Assembly (NCBI RefSeq): GCF_000346465.2
Contig: NC_034013.1
Coordinates: 11,207,373-11,271,372, forward strand
Reading direction: 5' to 3'
From: Prunus persica
Taxonomy: Eukaryota; Streptophyta; Magnoliopsida; Rosales; Rosaceae
DNA: 64,000 nucleotides
Shown: piece after piece, positions 41,248-54,991 of the stretch
Layout of the letters: each line of letters begins with the position of its first letter
Numbering within the stretch: position 1 is the stretch's first letter
Translations under genes and position numbers: made by a program
The notes under the pieces: model-generated
Told to the model about the DNA's origin: nothing
What the model saw: the letters and a program-made list of their open reading frames with translations, nothing else
Database searches by the model: none

Positions 41248-43153
41248 TTACTTTCTCATAAGAAGAACCACAGTGTGAGCAGCAATACTTCGATTTTCCC
41301 CAAGGCTGTCCACCTTCTCATGAGTTTTAGCTTTGAGATTCACAACAGAGGGGTCTGCTCCAAGCAGCTTAGCCAAGTTGGCCCTCATAGTCTCCTTATG
41401 TGGGCTCAGTTTTGGTCTTTGAAGAATCAAAGTAGCATCTAAATTTCCAATCTCATACCCTGCCTCATGCATCAATCTCACCTGAAACAAGCAAAATAAT
41501 AGAATATAAGGTTGATTAAACAATCGTTTTTGCCAATCTCCATGTATGATCAATCGTTCAACAACACATGGCCTGCTTGACTCATGATCGGACAAAAAGG
41601 TTTCTGGAAACTTTGATACAATCTGAAAATCTAAGTTACATTCTAAGTATTGTTATTATTATCATTATTTATCTACCTACAACCTACAGTTTCCATATTA
41701 AACTCGAATAAGTTTTTCAACTTAAAAAACCATGAAAATACATGTGGATAGTGGTCCACGACAAGTTTTGCAGCCAGGAATTAGGATTTGAGGCTTTAGA
41801 CTCAGATTTTGAGTCCATGAGACGAGGTATCATGGCAGAGCAGAAAATCCATGAATTTAGCCCAAAGGGCACACATGCTCTCATAGTCACCCAATGCTTG
41901 AGAATGGCTCTCTGCCTGGGTTCCAGGGCATGAGGCTCATGGTCAACATCCTGATATCTGGGGTCCAGGACTCGTACAAGAAATTTGGCAGAGGGTCCAT
42001 TACTTGAAATTGAACTTTGAGCCTATGATCCATGCCTCAAAGTTCGGGTCTAGGGGACCGTCAATGCCCTGGTTTCATAATGTTTTTGAGTGGTTTCCAA
42101 TCCAATCTTATTTGAAAGGGCAAACACAACCTTTTCAAGATTGTATCTAAAAAATAGTTTCTCACAGCAGTTTAATCAAATGTGTGTGTATGTGTGTGTG
42201 CGCTTTTCTTTTCTTCTTTTCTTCTGCATTTACTGTATTCCTCAAAAACCAAAAATTGTATCAAGGTCATGATTCAAACGAGCCCTCAACTAAATTGCTT
42301 ACTCTCACTTTTTCAGCTTCAATTTATGTACTTCACACAAAGTAGAGGGAACAAAGAAAGAGCCATTATTGGTTAATATCGTACCCCGCAAACATTCATA
42401 TTTTCCATCCAAAAGTTACAATTAATTGAAAAAATCTTCACCAAGAAACAAAAAACATAAATTTTCTGGAAATGCATGCTAACCAAACCAAAACTCAAAC
42501 AAACCAAAAAACCAGTATGTACAAGGAGGAGGATAGCTTACAGCTTCTCTGATGAAAACAGAGGAATCTGCACCGCGCCACTTAGGATCCGAATCCGGAA
42601 ATATCTGCCCAATATCCGGAAGGCCCAGAGCCCCCAATATCGCATCCACCACACAATGAAGCAACACGTCCCCTATAAACAAAATTGAAAATAAAAAATC
42701 GAAATTAAAAAAACAAAATAGAGAATTTGAAAAAACAAAATTAACAATTAGAATTGCAGAATTACCATCGGAATGAGCCTCGCAGCCTTTGTCGTGAGGT
42801 ATGTTAATGCCGCCGATGATCAAAGGGTAACCGGGCTCCAACCGGTGCAGGTCGAACCCGTGTCCGACCCGAAAAGGCAAGAACTTGGAGGCAGCGGCGG
42901 AAGCTGGGGCTTGGTCAACCTCGAAGGCCGTGCTGGCGGAGGCAAAAACGACGGGCCTGCGCGTCGTTTGGGCGGCTCGGAGAGATAGAGAAGATGGGGT
43001 TCGAAGACTGTAGGGGTTTGGAGCTGGCAGGTTCGAGCGAGGAAGAGAACGAGAGAGTGGTTTGGTTGTTGTGGCAGTGGTGGTGGCGATTGAAGAGGCG
43101 TAGACGGGTGTGGCTGCCATGGCCATTGCTGAAGGTTTGAAGCTCTGCCACAC
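41248..43153 (-). CDS. ISPF: 2-C-methyl-D-erythritol 2,4-cyclodiphosphate synthase, plastidial (IspF)
   Basis: Fifth enzyme of the plastid MEP isoprenoid pathway; it cyclises CDP-methylerythritol phosphate to MEcPP with release of CMP. Exons on the minus strand are 43153-42766, 42672-42542 and 41481-41248, giving 250 residues; Arabidopsis ISPF is about 231. Residues 1-85 are rich in Ser, Thr, Ala and Arg and nearly free of acids, a typical transit peptide. The catalytic domain starts at FRVGHGFDLHRLEPG, with metal ligands D101 and H103. Next come EAHSDGDVLLHCVVDA (H127 and H135), the cytidine-site region DIGQIFPDSDPKW, and KAKTHEKVDSLGENRSI near the end. Methionines at 10 and 12 are alternative starts. 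At1g63970 is the Arabidopsis equivalent, so the position is collinear. Confidence 0.95.
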
Positions 43154-43571
43154 GAGTTGCTACGACGGCGTTTTGTGCTTTGCGGTTTCTGTCGAGTGTT
43201 GTGCAGCGCTGAGCTCAACTGTTCAAGTTCGCAACTAACTAGCGGGACCCACCTGGGTTACATTTGTCTCAAGCGAAATCCAAGTGTGCACTCGCATATT
43301 CCCCAATTTGCCAACTTTTTTATTATTATTTTATTTTTATGGAACGGATTAACAAATCCAATGTATTTTGAGCTTATTTTCAACCATCCAATGTATTTTT
43401 GGCTTCATTTTTACCATAAACCCCATTTTTTCATCTTTGTTGGGAATTAATGAGTAATATAGAAAGATTTGGGTATAAAAGGAAATGCTTAAAATAAGAA
43501 ATCCCACGGATTATGGTGGAATGGGATATAAAAGGAAATGTTCATAAGCAATCTCACATATTATGAAACCG

Positions 43572-43866
43572 ATAATGGAAAAGAGAGATTCAAACACAGG
43601 ACCTCGAATGTTATTATAAAACTGATACAAATCCTCTAGTGAATCTCAATGATGAATTAGGCACATTTAAATTTGGATGCATGTTGCCAGCTTACCATTA
43701 TTGAAATTTTATTTTATATTTAATACAACTGATAATAAAAGAGGGAGATTCTAACACAAAACCTCATACATTACCAGGAATTGTTACTATGAACTGTCTA
43801 GTGAATCTCAACGTTTAGTTAGGTATTTTATTTGGATGCATGTTGCCAGCTTGCCATTTTTGAAAT
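43572..43866. repeat. Old tandem duplication of about 140-150 bp
   Basis: Units at about 43572-43710 and 43731-43866 share gataat-aaaagagagattc, tctagtgaatctcaa and atttggatgcatgttgccag in the same order. No coding content. Confidence 0.75.
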
Positions 43867-44407
43867 GTAAAATTGCCAGATACGATGTAGATCGCTATAC
43901 GACGAAACGGTAACTTATCCATCCTACTCGTACGTTTATTTGATATCAAGAGGGGAGAGATGTTTATATATGCATATGTGAATCAACAAATCAATGAAAA
44001 TGTTAGTACACCTTTAAAACGTTTTAACAAGCCAAGATTAAAGACAGAATACCATGTAGCACATTGCCCTCTGGCATGCACCTTCTGAACCTGGAACCAC
44101 CTTATACATGCATCTTCTGCGTGAAGCATGGTTCCTCGCTCGAATGGAGTTAGAACTTGGACATACAGAGAAGGAGAACATAAAGCAAAGCATGCATCTA
44201 AACATTTAATTCCATTTAAGCTCTATAACTAGTTTATACACACATGGTTTACATGTCTGGTTAAGCACCTTTTACAACAATGCGCAAGCAAACCCCTTTT
44301 GTCTAAGACCACACACCGCGCATCTTTGATACTGACAAAACTATTCACATTGATCAGTATGTTCCAATTTCCATGCAGCAACAGTCGAGTCCCGTTGCCA
44401 GAAGCAG

Positions 44408-47163
44408 TTAAGCTTGTTTTGCATTATCTGAGACAGAAGCCCTAAGTTGCTTGGATCCATGCTCTGGTAAAAGATGTTCTGATGCAGCTCGCTTTTGTCT
44501 CAACTGCAATAAACAGTCCATGAAAAAACTAGGAGAAAGCCTCTCTCTCTCTCTCTCAATGTATGTCCGCAGTTGTGTGCAATGGGGAAAAGGGGGCATA
44601 AAGTACTCATGTAATACTTATACTCACCTTCTCTTCATCATTCTGATACATGTGCCTCAAAAGAATATTTTTGGTTTCGGTGGTTATCACTGCAAAGGGT
44701 TCAGACAGGTTAATTTCATTTTGTGAAACAGCACGATTAGCAAATTGCTAATCAATCTCAAGGGTAAAAACTACACCCATAACAGTCAACTTTCAGTTGT
44801 CAGGATTAATTTCAAAGCTTAACTGGAATGGCCTTTCTTAAAGAATCATGAGTTGTTGATACAGGAACTAAGCCAATGGGTAAGGATCCAGAATGAAACA
44901 ATGAGGAGTTATAAAGTTTTCATTATTACCTTGATCAGGTGGGGGAAGGGTCCGGCTGTGAGTTGGATGATAGGTAGCAGGTGTCATTTTCTACAGATAA
45001 ATGGAAGCATAATTTTAAACAAAGAAAGAGAATGCGTTTAATTCTGATCTATTTGCATCATAAACCTAACTCATGACATGTTCTTTTTGTTTCCTTTTTA
45101 AAATTTGTGGTTGTTGAAAGAACAAGCAAATAACAAATTTTGCATTAGTTAAATATGTTCAAATTCTGAAGATGCATCCGTGAGCGCCCGAGCGACGTAC
45201 AACAATCTATAATCTGGATTTGTGACCGGAAATAGGTCCAACAATGAAGCACCCAGAACTCTACAGCTGTAAATGATAACTTTATAAAATTATTAGCAGA
45301 ATATAAGCTAAACTGCAGAATAGTCTGGTGGTTTTGGAACAGAGAAACATTTTCCATCAGATAGGCCTGTTTCACCACATCAACACTAATGAAGCTAAAT
45401 GATGGTTCATACACACCAGAATGTATGTTTCAGACACATCACTAAGCAACCTTCTACCAGGAATCCTGATTCTCTCTACAAGTTGGCTAGACTTAAAAGT
45501 TTTGCTCTTCGGTTCATCTCATAGCACTGAGTCCTACTGTAACACAGAATCTTCACCTTAACTTTGAGAAATGCTATTATTCTTAAGTATTGGGAAGTAA
45601 TGTATAAATAGAATTTATAAGTAGAAAACAATATTTTTCGGACTTCCTCACTAAATTTCTATGTTGAAAACATCAAGCAATATGTCCTAGTGGCCCACAA
45701 TGTCAGCCCAGTTGGTTTGAAACAAATCCAAGATTTAGTTACCTAGCATGCATCAACTATTTTTGGAAACACTTAGGGTTTTCTTAATGTATAAAGTCTA
45801 AGCCACTCTGCATATTTTCATTGGTTTTGGATGGACTAACATGGCACCAAAGTGCACAGTTGGTCATGTGTCAGACCCGTTTTGGTCGTACGTGCTTCAA
45901 GTCACCTAAGATAATTAATGCATGTGTTATACTAAACGCGAAAGAGAATGCAGAGGATATAGAAACTTGAAACTTAATATATACGAATCCCAGGCCTCTC
46001 CACCCAATTACTAATTGTGGGATGCTTGAACTCAAGAGTTTCTAAACAACTTACAAACTAGAAGAAAAAGTAAACACCTTATATCTGGCAGGTATTTATG
46101 GGGATTTTCTCTATAGCCCATATTTAGGAATGATAAACATAATTCGGACGCTGTTTAAATACTAGAACTTCTACCTTAGCTTAGAAACGGACTAAATGAG
46201 CTTCATGCATATGGTAAATTAATCATGCAGTATCCATGATCCCATATCATTCCAATATATGATATTTCAATCCAACTGCTATAAAATCTGAAGTTAAAAA
46301 TAATGCATCTGATTTCAAATTTCTTGTGAACTCTACAAGACTAGAGCACTATATGTTAGCTGCAGAACAAAGCATCAATCCTAATAAATATAAGACCAAC
46401 GTAATAACAAAGCATGAAACTTTCGGAGATCCGGGAAGTGAAACAATGCGCGTAGTTTAAGTGAAAGACTACAAATCAGAGACATCAAAGCACAAACAAC
46501 AGCAGCATATTGTTCCCTGATCCAAATATCAAACGAATAGCATTTCTTATGAATTCATATGAGATATGGAAGAAAACAAATGAAAATATACAAGAAGATG
46601 TTCCAATTCAAACCACACTCATTTGCACACGATTTATTACAATGAAAGATTTATCATTTCAATGACATTGCTGCAACATCATTTACCATAAAATATAAAT
46701 AAAATAAAAAGAAGCAAAATCTGCACTAAAATCTATCTTTTTGGATGTACAAACAAAAATCATTTCAAACTTTCCATAAAATTCTTTCAAACTTTCCATA
46801 AAATTCAAACCGGGTCTCGAAATTTTTTGATGAAAATAACAGGAAGCCCTTACCTTGAGCTGAACAGTATCATAAAAGGCAGAATCTTTTTTTCCCACAA
46901 CAACTCAGTTCAGAACAATCAACAACTTCAGCAATTTCACCATAACAGATGTACAAAACCAAACAAAAAGAAAGCAAAGAACTTCACAGGTAAAGAAAAA
47001 TCAAAGCTTTGCATGTTTATATACAGCTTAAAAGAAAAAGAATGGCAAATTGGGTTTGATTGAGATGCTGAAAACTCACAGAAGGAGTGGAAGGATCGGC
47101 GGGCCGGAGCTGGCTGAAGTTGTGAGGGTCATATGACGGCCAGTCACCGAACAAAGAACCCAT
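44408..47163 (-). CDS. DDA1: DDA1: DET1- and DDB1-associated protein 1
   Basis: Small adaptor of the COP10-DET1-DDB1 complex, part of CRL4 ubiquitin ligases; in Arabidopsis it promotes turnover of ABA receptors. Four exons on the minus strand: 47163-47080, 44990-44930, 44689-44628 and 44503-44408, giving 100 residues. The conserved DDA1 region is clear: [20 protein letters not shown], then [20 protein letters not shown], then [16 protein letters not shown]. The tail [20 protein letters not shown] corresponds to the plant-type C-terminus. Intron 1 is 2.1 kb and holds no recognisable gene. The gene is divergent from the G-patch gene, with 1.16 kb between start codons. Arabidopsis DDA1 is recalled on chromosome 5 (At5g41560), so its presence here is outside the Arabidopsis collinear order. 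Confidence 0.93.
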
Positions 47164-48326
47164 GGAATGCACCTAAAATCTAGAGACACCCCCCGATTCT
47201 AGAACCAGCCTCAAAGAAGACACAGACAGAGTTGCATATGTATGCCACATCTTATATAGGGGAGCACCCTAATTCTTCGTGCCACCCCATTGTCCTAACT
47301 CCTAATTAGTAAAGGAATATAGTCTCATACGTGTGATTTTATCCTCTTTTATTATTATTATTATTATTTTTAAGAATTATTATTTTGATTATTCAAATAA
47401 TATTCTACTTTAATCTAATCTAAATTATGAAAAAGGAAATTCACTCGGAGTGCAGAATTAAGAGTACATTCACTCTAACCAACTTCGTTCACGTATGCTA
47501 AGACTTACTATTTTACTTTATTTTTTAGATCATATTACCAACATAAGAATGAAAATGACAAGTTCGGTCAATATAAAAATATACCTCATATTGTGGTTAT
47601 TTACCCTTCTAGACTTCCATATGATGGCTTGATGATTTTCTTTTCCTTTTCGAACTCGATCTGCTTTTTTAGCATGGATCTTAAATCTTTCACTAATATT
47701 TTAACAAATTAGAAAATTAGGGTAGACGAAACTGATCCAAGGCTCCAACCTATCCAGGTAAAATGTCATGTCTACTTTTGTTCATTTTTAGGGATTATTA
47801 ATGAGCTATTATTTTAATTATATATATATCATGTTGAAATATGTCCAAGTTTGGATCCAACCGTATTTCCTATACAAGCGATACTGAATAAGTAGGGTTT
47901 ATAACATAAAAGTCTTGAACAAAAATAACTACTCTTAAATCACTTGAATTATAACTTTTGCCGAAAAGAAAAATCCTCTGTTATTAACTTATTAGTGGGC
48001 TTAGTGCCATTCCAAGCTTCTACCTCTCGGTTTGGTTGGGCCAAAGCACTTTGTCATAAGCCCAAAACTCCAGCAACAAAGAAAAGAAAAGAAAAGGAAG
48101 AGTATTGACCCCCAAAAAAAAAAAAAGTGGCTGGTTAGTGAGGGCAACGACGTCGTTTTTAAAGTGGAACACCGAACACCGTACGGTCCCTCAGTTCCTC
48201 TATTAGGTTGGAGCTTAGCTCAACAAGCCTCCTTCTCTTTACTCCTCCACCTCGGGAAACAGAGAGACGCAGAGACGGCTGCAGTTCGTTGCCAGTGGGT
48301 CGGAGTCAGATAAGCAAAAACCAAAC

Positions 48327-51300
48327 ATGGCCGCACCAGAACCCCCTCTTTGCTATGTCGGTGTGGCCAGAAAATCCGCTGCTTTCCGCCTCATGAAACA
48401 AATGGTGCTCCTCTCTCTATCTCTCTCTTCATAAACCCTACATGTTTTGTTGTTTTTTCCCACTACATTTAATTGGGAAATGATTTTTCAATTCTTTTTT
48501 TTAAAAATTGTGTTGTTATATAGGGGTGGGAAGAAGGAGAGGGGCTTGGGAAAGACAAGCAGGGGATCAAAGGCTATGTTAGAGTCAAAAACAAGCAGGA
48601 CACTACTGGTTGGCTTCCTCCTTATGTTATTTTTTCCATTTGAGTTTTTTTTTATTCAGTATTTTGCTTTTTTTGTTTGCTTTGTTGCTTGGTTTGAGGT
48701 AGGAATTGGAAATGCCAATAATTTTTTAAAGTTTTTTGGTGAATGGAAACAGCAAGCTTATATAGATCTTCGTGTATGATTTTGTTGAATAGGTGTTGGT
48801 GTGGAGAAGCCCAACAATTGGGCATTTGATACAACCCAATTTGATAGTATCCTCAAAAGATTGAAAGTGGTAAACTTTATGAATTTTGTCTTCTTATTCA
48901 ATCCATTTCAAATGTATTTCGAACTTTCGATGCATCACTCTTTATTATTTATGTGTTTTTTTTGTGTTTTTGTATTGGCAGCAATCAGCGGAACCTAGCG
49001 ATGAAGGTATATTTTGCTTAGATTAACTTGGTTATTGTATGTTATGAACTAGTAGTTTGAGGAGTATTGTCTTTGTTTTCTTATAGTTGCTGGGAAGAAC
49101 ACCACTCAAGTGGAAAGTGATACTGAATTGCCTACTGATGTTAAGGAACCAGTTGTGAAGTTTACTCGGCCACAGGGAAGGTTGGTTGAATTCTTTTAAG
49201 ATTTTTTATTTTTGATTACTAGCTGTTTCACTAATGCTAAATTGTGTATGTCTTTTGTCTATGATAATCAGATATAAGAAAAGAGAAAGAGGAAAGCTTG
49301 TTAATGCTTATTCTGCTAAGGATATTGAAGGAATCCTTGTAAGTTTCAGATTATTTTTTGCAAAATGAGCATATATGTGGTTTATGAAACCTGAATGCAA
49401 GGTCCAAGTTCATTATGGGCATGCATTATGTCATTGCTGACTGTGGTGATTCATGCATGATGCAGGTCAGAAGGGCAGAGTCTCCAGAGATAAATTTTGA
49501 TCTGGGTGGACAAGTAGAGTCAGAGAAGGCATCTGAGATTCAAGTTATATGTCCTCCTGAAGGTAACCATTTAGTATATATAGGAGGAAGTTAACCATTT
49601 AGTATTTTGAAATGATGAGTAGACTTTTATGATCAAGGGATCCAATACCTGATCTTCTTCTTCTTTTTTAGTTCTTTTAACTTCACATTTAGGACTTTAT
49701 TCTTGGTTATCCATATTTATTTTGTCCGGATTTGGTTGCACATTTCCTTCCTAGGTATTCATATCTATGTTGCCTAATTTATTTAAGTGACTAATACTAT
49801 ATTATCTAGTGCTTTCTTTCATTCCTTAAAGAATATTCCTAACGATTTAGCACCAAGGCTTTTGAAACACCACCAAATTTCTGATGCTTGATAGACTTAC
49901 CTTGGTAACCTTTATTGAGAGTGCTCCTCAAGGTGAACCCATAATCCCATAATAAGTATTTCACTTGTGCAGAAAGCATCTAAAGTTTAGTATCAGATTT
50001 TACTGTTTTAACCATTAGTTGATTGGATATGTAACTCTTTTTGAAAAAGAAAAAGGATTTTCGGTGCAAAAAGTTAATTAATTTTTTGTAGATTAAGCTG
50101 ATTTTGCTTTTCTTTTCTTTTCTTTTTTTTCTTTCATGCTTGTACTCTTTGGTTCCTTGTTAGAACCTTTTTTTTTTCTTGTCTAACACTCCTATCACAT
50201 TGTTTCAGGAAACGCATGTAAAGAGCTTCCTCCAAATTGGTGGGGCCATAAATACGGGTTCATCCCTGGAGGTTTGCTTGGAGCAGAGTTGAAAAGAAGA
50301 AAATCAGAAAAGTCTCAAAGTAATGAGAGGACTATGTTTTACGAGGATGATCAAGTAAATCTTTACAATCTTGTTCAGGTATGTACTTTCCTGGTTGGAT
50401 CTCTTTTCTGTAACGTATATTATCTTAAAGAGTTGTATAATTGTTTGTCGTGCAATTGGAATCCTAGTTGCTTAATGCTTGTAACATCTAAAAATGAAGT
50501 GACTGCAGTGGCTGGTGAAGCCACAAACAGTTTTTCCTTATTGCTAGATAGGTGACTAGAGTGCTATGAAAAGTTATTTAACTGAATTGGTAAAAGATTG
50601 GAATTGTGTTATTGGTTAGACCATTACCGTGTGTGCCTTATGTTTTCAGGATAAATCTACAACTGGAAAGCAAGGACTAGGCATTAAGGACCGTAAAAAG
50701 AAAATAGCTGGTTGCTACTTTGAGGGAAAAAAGACGTCATTTAACGATAGTGATGATGAAGATTCTGCCGATCTTGGATCTCCTGTGAAACAAAAAGGAG
50801 ATGACTCTTTGAAAATGGGAAGTGCCAATGAACCAAAAGTAAAGCTGAAAAATCTTTGTAAACAGCTCCTTCGTCAGGTGAGTCCTCCTAAAATTGCACT
50901 TTTGATTTTCAGAATTTCCCCGGCACTAATTGTTGGCCTGTTCCCAGGCACCTGGAGAGTCATTGAAGCTTAAAACGTTGAAAGCTTTGATTGACGAACA
51001 TTCATTGTCTGTTTTCTCCAATTTTTCTTCAAAGAAAGATGCGCTTGCTTACTTGAGAGAAAAGGTATGCAACCAAGTTACTTTGAAGCAGTATTCTTTT
51101 TTTGTTTTTGGTAGACAGGCAGTAATCTTGTGTTTGCAAAATGGTTTGCCTTCAAAAAGAAAATATCATTTTGACCCCTGCTGCATCATTGAATTCTCAC
51201 AATATGTTCCCTTTTCTTAAATGTATTTTTCGTATTTTCTTGTCTCTGCAAGCCATAACTTTGTTGGTTGTGACTGCAGCTGGAAGGCAGCAACAAGTTC

Positions 51301-51345
51301 ATGGTGGAAGTAAAAAAAGTGAGTCTCGCATCGAGGAGGGGCTGA
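48327..51345 (+). CDS. G-patch (D111) domain nuclear protein, PinX1-like N-terminus
   Basis: Eleven exons: 48327-48404, 48524-48608, 48793-48869, 48982-49006, 49087-49180, 49272-49338, 49466-49562, 50209-50378, 50650-50877, 50948-51064 and 51280-51345, giving 367 residues. The G-patch lies at about residues 23-54, MKQM followed by [21 protein letters not shown]-patches usually bind and activate DEAH helicases in splicing or ribosome assembly. A second conserved section, [20 protein letters not shown], is followed by [20 protein letters not shown] and a basic [15 protein letters not shown]. The C-terminal part, [20 protein letters not shown], continues to the end and is rich in Lys. The product is likely nuclear or nucleolar. 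The position matches Arabidopsis At1g63980, recalled as a D111/G-patch gene. It converges on SPO11-2 with 412 bp between stop codons. Confidence 0.9.
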
Positions 51346-51757
51346 AGATTTTGTTAGAGATATTGAGAGGTCACATTCTTTTACTTTGACGATTTTGAGA
51401 CTTCTGCATCGTGATATGTACATTGCAGCCGAGTCTAGTTTATAATCAAAATTCATATAGGTATGCCCTTTACTAGTTTTGTTGTAGTGATCAGTCGAAA
51501 GTAAATCAAAGCGCCATTTGCTTTGTATTATTTGTGTTAAATCTGAGCTGCTATAAGGATGAAACTCTTGTAAACAGTAATTCTAGAGTTTGCTTATTAT
51601 TGTGATGTTTAAAATGAGATAAAAAAGATTCAAATAAATTCTGTCGGAGATTTGGTGTTGTCATTCGCTTCATTTCTGGTTTCTATCGTAGGGGTGAGCA
51701 TCCCTCTCAACAATACACAGTTTCTGGTACGCGACTATAATGAAATAGGAGCTGCTG
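51346..51757. other. Convergent intergenic region
   Basis: The 412 bp between the stop codons of the G-patch gene and SPO11-2 must hold both 3' UTRs, so overlapping antisense 3' ends are possible. Confidence 0.6.
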
Positions 51758-53842
51758 TTAGATGTAATTGGCTTGCACAATTTTCTTTGCAATGAACTTC
51801 CCCAAGTAATCATATCCATGAAAATACAGAGCTTCAATTTCTGCTCTCTGACCACTTTCAACCATTAATGTCAACTCTTCTCTGTAATTCTCCTGCAATA
51901 CAGATTTTGTTCAGGACCTAATTTTACAAATACCAAAAACCATGATTTTTTCAATAACGTCAAGTAAAATGCCATGAGATTTAGGGTAAATAGTTCACCT
52001 GCAAAATCTCCGAGGAGATCAAGCTTTTAGCAATTTGGAGGTCCTTCGGTTTCAATGGAACTAAAGCTTGTTCGGGTATCAGCTCTAGGTCATCCCCACG
52101 CACTCCCAACCACTTCACATTGCAAGCTAGAACACACCATAAACCAACCCACCTTTGTAAGTTTATTTCTACATAAGGAAAAATTGTATTTCAGCAACAT
52201 ATAAACAGAAGGTGCACAGAATAGCTAACCGTATCTGTAAGCCTCCAGGCCCATCCCTATACTTCCAAACTTGAAGGTGCACAAAATAGCTAACCCAGCT
52301 GGGTTCCTTAAAAAATTTCTAGCAGTCAAAAAGATGAGAGCCTGCAACGGAAACAATCAGAAGTGACAAGGAGAGGGCATCCATACCAGTCAACTAGTGC
52401 TAAAATTGGCAAGTCAGGAAATGCCCGGCTCATCCGGTGAAGAAGAAGCCTACATTCAAACAATGGCTAAGGCATACATGATTGGGTCTATAGGGTATCA
52501 AATCTTCAATTAAATTGAGGAATTTGTTGTGGGATTCAAAGCAAAAAGCATCGAGAAGTTGAACTCAGCTCCAACTGACCTAATTACCTTGTGGCAATAT
52601 CAGGGTACCCTTTGGCAGTAATAATAATGCTAGGAATTTGGTTGAACACACGGTCGTCCACCAACCGCTGGAATATTGCATGCTAATCATATCCAAGTAA
52701 ATCAATATTATTGGAAAGTCAAGAAGCTGGCAAGCTATCATAATCTTAGTCAGACACACAGAAGTTCAATAAGCAAATACCTTCTCCACCACAATGATGT
52801 ACCTTGCATCCGTCTTCATTATCAAATTATCAATGGAACTCAAGTCCCCAGAGATACCATGCCCGGAAAATCCACAGGCAGCACAATCCACAACCCCTTG
52901 GTTTGGCTCCTATAACAAAACTAATCCAATTAAGCCTCTCTGTGCATATTAAATTATTGATAATCTGCTAATTAATTAAGTACCCAATTTCTCCACAACC
53001 ATTTAAACATTTACAGATTGCAACGATGGAGTACCTGCAACAGCAAACGGCCGGCTACAAGTCCTCTGCTAGACGCCATGATTCCGAGACTATAACGGCT
53101 GCAGCGAAGCAATGCCACCACATCTGCACCAATATAAGTAAAATTTTAGGCATTCCATTTGTTTGGAAAAAGTCCCAAAAGATTGAAACAAAACCGAAGT
53201 TGGTACAGTTGAATTGTGATCACCTTGGACAGTTCGATTGACCTGCGATTGAGACGAGAAATAATCCGGTGAATCGCAGAGCAACTTGTAGAAAAGCTCC
53301 CTCTGCGTGACCTTCTTCTCTTGACCCAAAATCTGGGAGCACATCGCCATCACCTTCCACACTGTTACAGTGAATCACACATGAGAAATCGAAACAGAAG
53401 CTGCTAAAATCCATGCAATTAATTAATCAATTGAGTAAGTAAACCTCTGATGAAGGCTTTGGCAGCATTGGGTCGTGCGAGAGACCTGGCGGAGAAAGCG
53501 TTCGTTAGGAAAATCCATGAAGTTTGAGTCCACAGGCCTTGGCTGAGTCGGCTGTTGCTTGATTTTCTTGCGACCTGTGGATTTTTCAATTTCAAGTTAT
53601 TTTGTGTTGGGTTGGCGAGAAAATGAGAAAGAAAGTTCTTGAAATGAGAATGAAATGCTGAGTTAGTTAATAATTACGAGAGGGAGGTCGGAGATTGCAG
53701 GAGCTGGAGAAGTCAAGATCCGGAGGAAGTTGAGGACGGCGACTTGGATTCTGGCGATGACCTCCAGAGGAGAGAGGACGTCGGCATAGCAGAGCCGTTG
53801 ATCGGAGAAGAAGTTCAACGAGGATTTGCAAGCTTCTTCCAT
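51758..53842 (-). CDS. SPO11-2: Meiotic recombination protein SPO11-2 (TopoVI A-type)
   Basis: Topoisomerase VI A-like subunit that makes meiotic double-strand breaks together with SPO11-1 and MTOPVIB. Ten exons on the minus strand: 53842-53678, 53574-53445, 53361-53224, 53123-53035, 52909-52781, 52682-52588, 52449-52387, 52306-52230, 52126-51999 and 51892-51758, giving 382 residues; Arabidopsis has 383. The winged-helix part holds [19 protein letters not shown] and the catalytic tyrosine Y155 in [17 protein letters not shown]. The Toprim part has E216 in YIIVVEK and D269 in LALVDWNPAGL. The protein ends KKIVQANYI. Position after the G-patch gene matches At1g63990. All junctions are GT-AG and the frame is intact, so the gene looks functional. 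Confidence 0.95.
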
Positions 53843-54092
53843 TTTTGGGGCTTTTGGAATTTGCTGCTCTTCGAGAAATTCAATTTATCATTTTAAAGAT
53901 TTCGACTTGGCGCGCTCGAGAGACATATTCCAACGACGTCGTCTGCTTGCCAATCTTGAATTAATAGATACACCGTCATATTGAATGTCACCGTCAGATT
54001 AAACGGTAACATGAATTACTGAATTTTTTTTTGGTTTTGGGCCAAAGTTAGGAAGGTGGAGGGGTTTTCTCACACACACTGTATGAGTCGTT

Positions 54093-54250
54093 CTGTGGTG
54101 AAGGTGTCATATATGGACCATAAATGTGGACCTTCATATTAGCCACATGATTCATCTTAAAAGTAACTTCACCCAAGTTTAATGAAATGATCTTATGGCT
54201 AATATGAAGGTCCACATGAGGGATTCCATATATGGCACCCTCACTATAAA
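54093..54250. mobile_element. Fold-back MITE, TTTTATAGTGAGG family, copy 1
   Basis: The left arm ggtgtcatatatgg with tgtggaccttcatattagcc is answered in reverse complement by ggctaatatgaaggtccaca with ccatatatggcacc. The right terminus is cctcactataaaat; the left terminus ttctgtggtgaa is a degraded form of its complement. It shares this terminus with the element at 56122-56268. Confidence 0.7.
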
Positions 54251-54268
54251 ATTTCGCCACACTATTAA

Positions 54269-54991
54269 GGTCATCTCTAACGAGCAGGCCAAACCCCAAA
54301 AAAACTTAAATTTTAGTCCAATTTCTCTCCCAACTCAAGAAAAGTAAGGGGTTAAAATTTGAAAAAACTCACATTTGGGGCAGAAATACTAGTCCAGCTA
54401 TTGCCTAGACTGAATTTTTTTTTTTGTGAAGTCCACTGAGCCAGAAGCAACCCACGTGCAAGGAGGAAAAATGGGGTCCGCGGCTTCTGTGCTATAGAGG
54501 GGTGTTGTGGCTTTTTTATTATTATTTTTTATTCCAACAATAATCCAAATCAACGATCCAGATTAAATCCAAGCTATTTTAAGAGTAAAAAAAAAGATCC
54601 AATGGCTAAAATTTAAATTCAACGGACAAAATAATATTTTAAATTAATATAAATCATATCCAACCCCAAAACTTACTCCAAACTCTATAAATACCCACTC
54701 ATTTCTCAAATAAAACTATATTTGTGGCATTTCAAATTTTTTTTTTTAGGTCAGATTGTAAAAAAAAAATAAAAAATTATGCAGTTATTTAAAAATATTA
54801 AATGATGAAAATTTATCCATGAAAAAAAAAATTAGACTTAAACCATTCTTAAACAATTTAATAAAATTGCGGACTTAAAATTTGAGTATGATGGGTTGGG
54901 GGAAAAAACAGTTTGAGTCCGGGCAAAACCCAAATAGTTACTTTTTGGAGGGGAGAAATTTGGTTTAGGACCAAATGAGTTAGAGAAGGTC
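54269..54991. mobile_element. PIF/Harbinger-like non-autonomous element, 723 bp
   Basis: Three-base TAA duplications flank it (54266-54268 and 54992-54994). The left end GGTCATCTCTAAC pairs with the right end, GACCTTCTCTAAC in reverse complement (10 of 13 bases equal). Subterminal words such as ccaaaccccaaa and tttggtttaggaccaaa also mirror each other. There is no transposase. A 3-bp TAA duplication fits PIF/Harbinger, but the class remains inference. Confidence 0.7.
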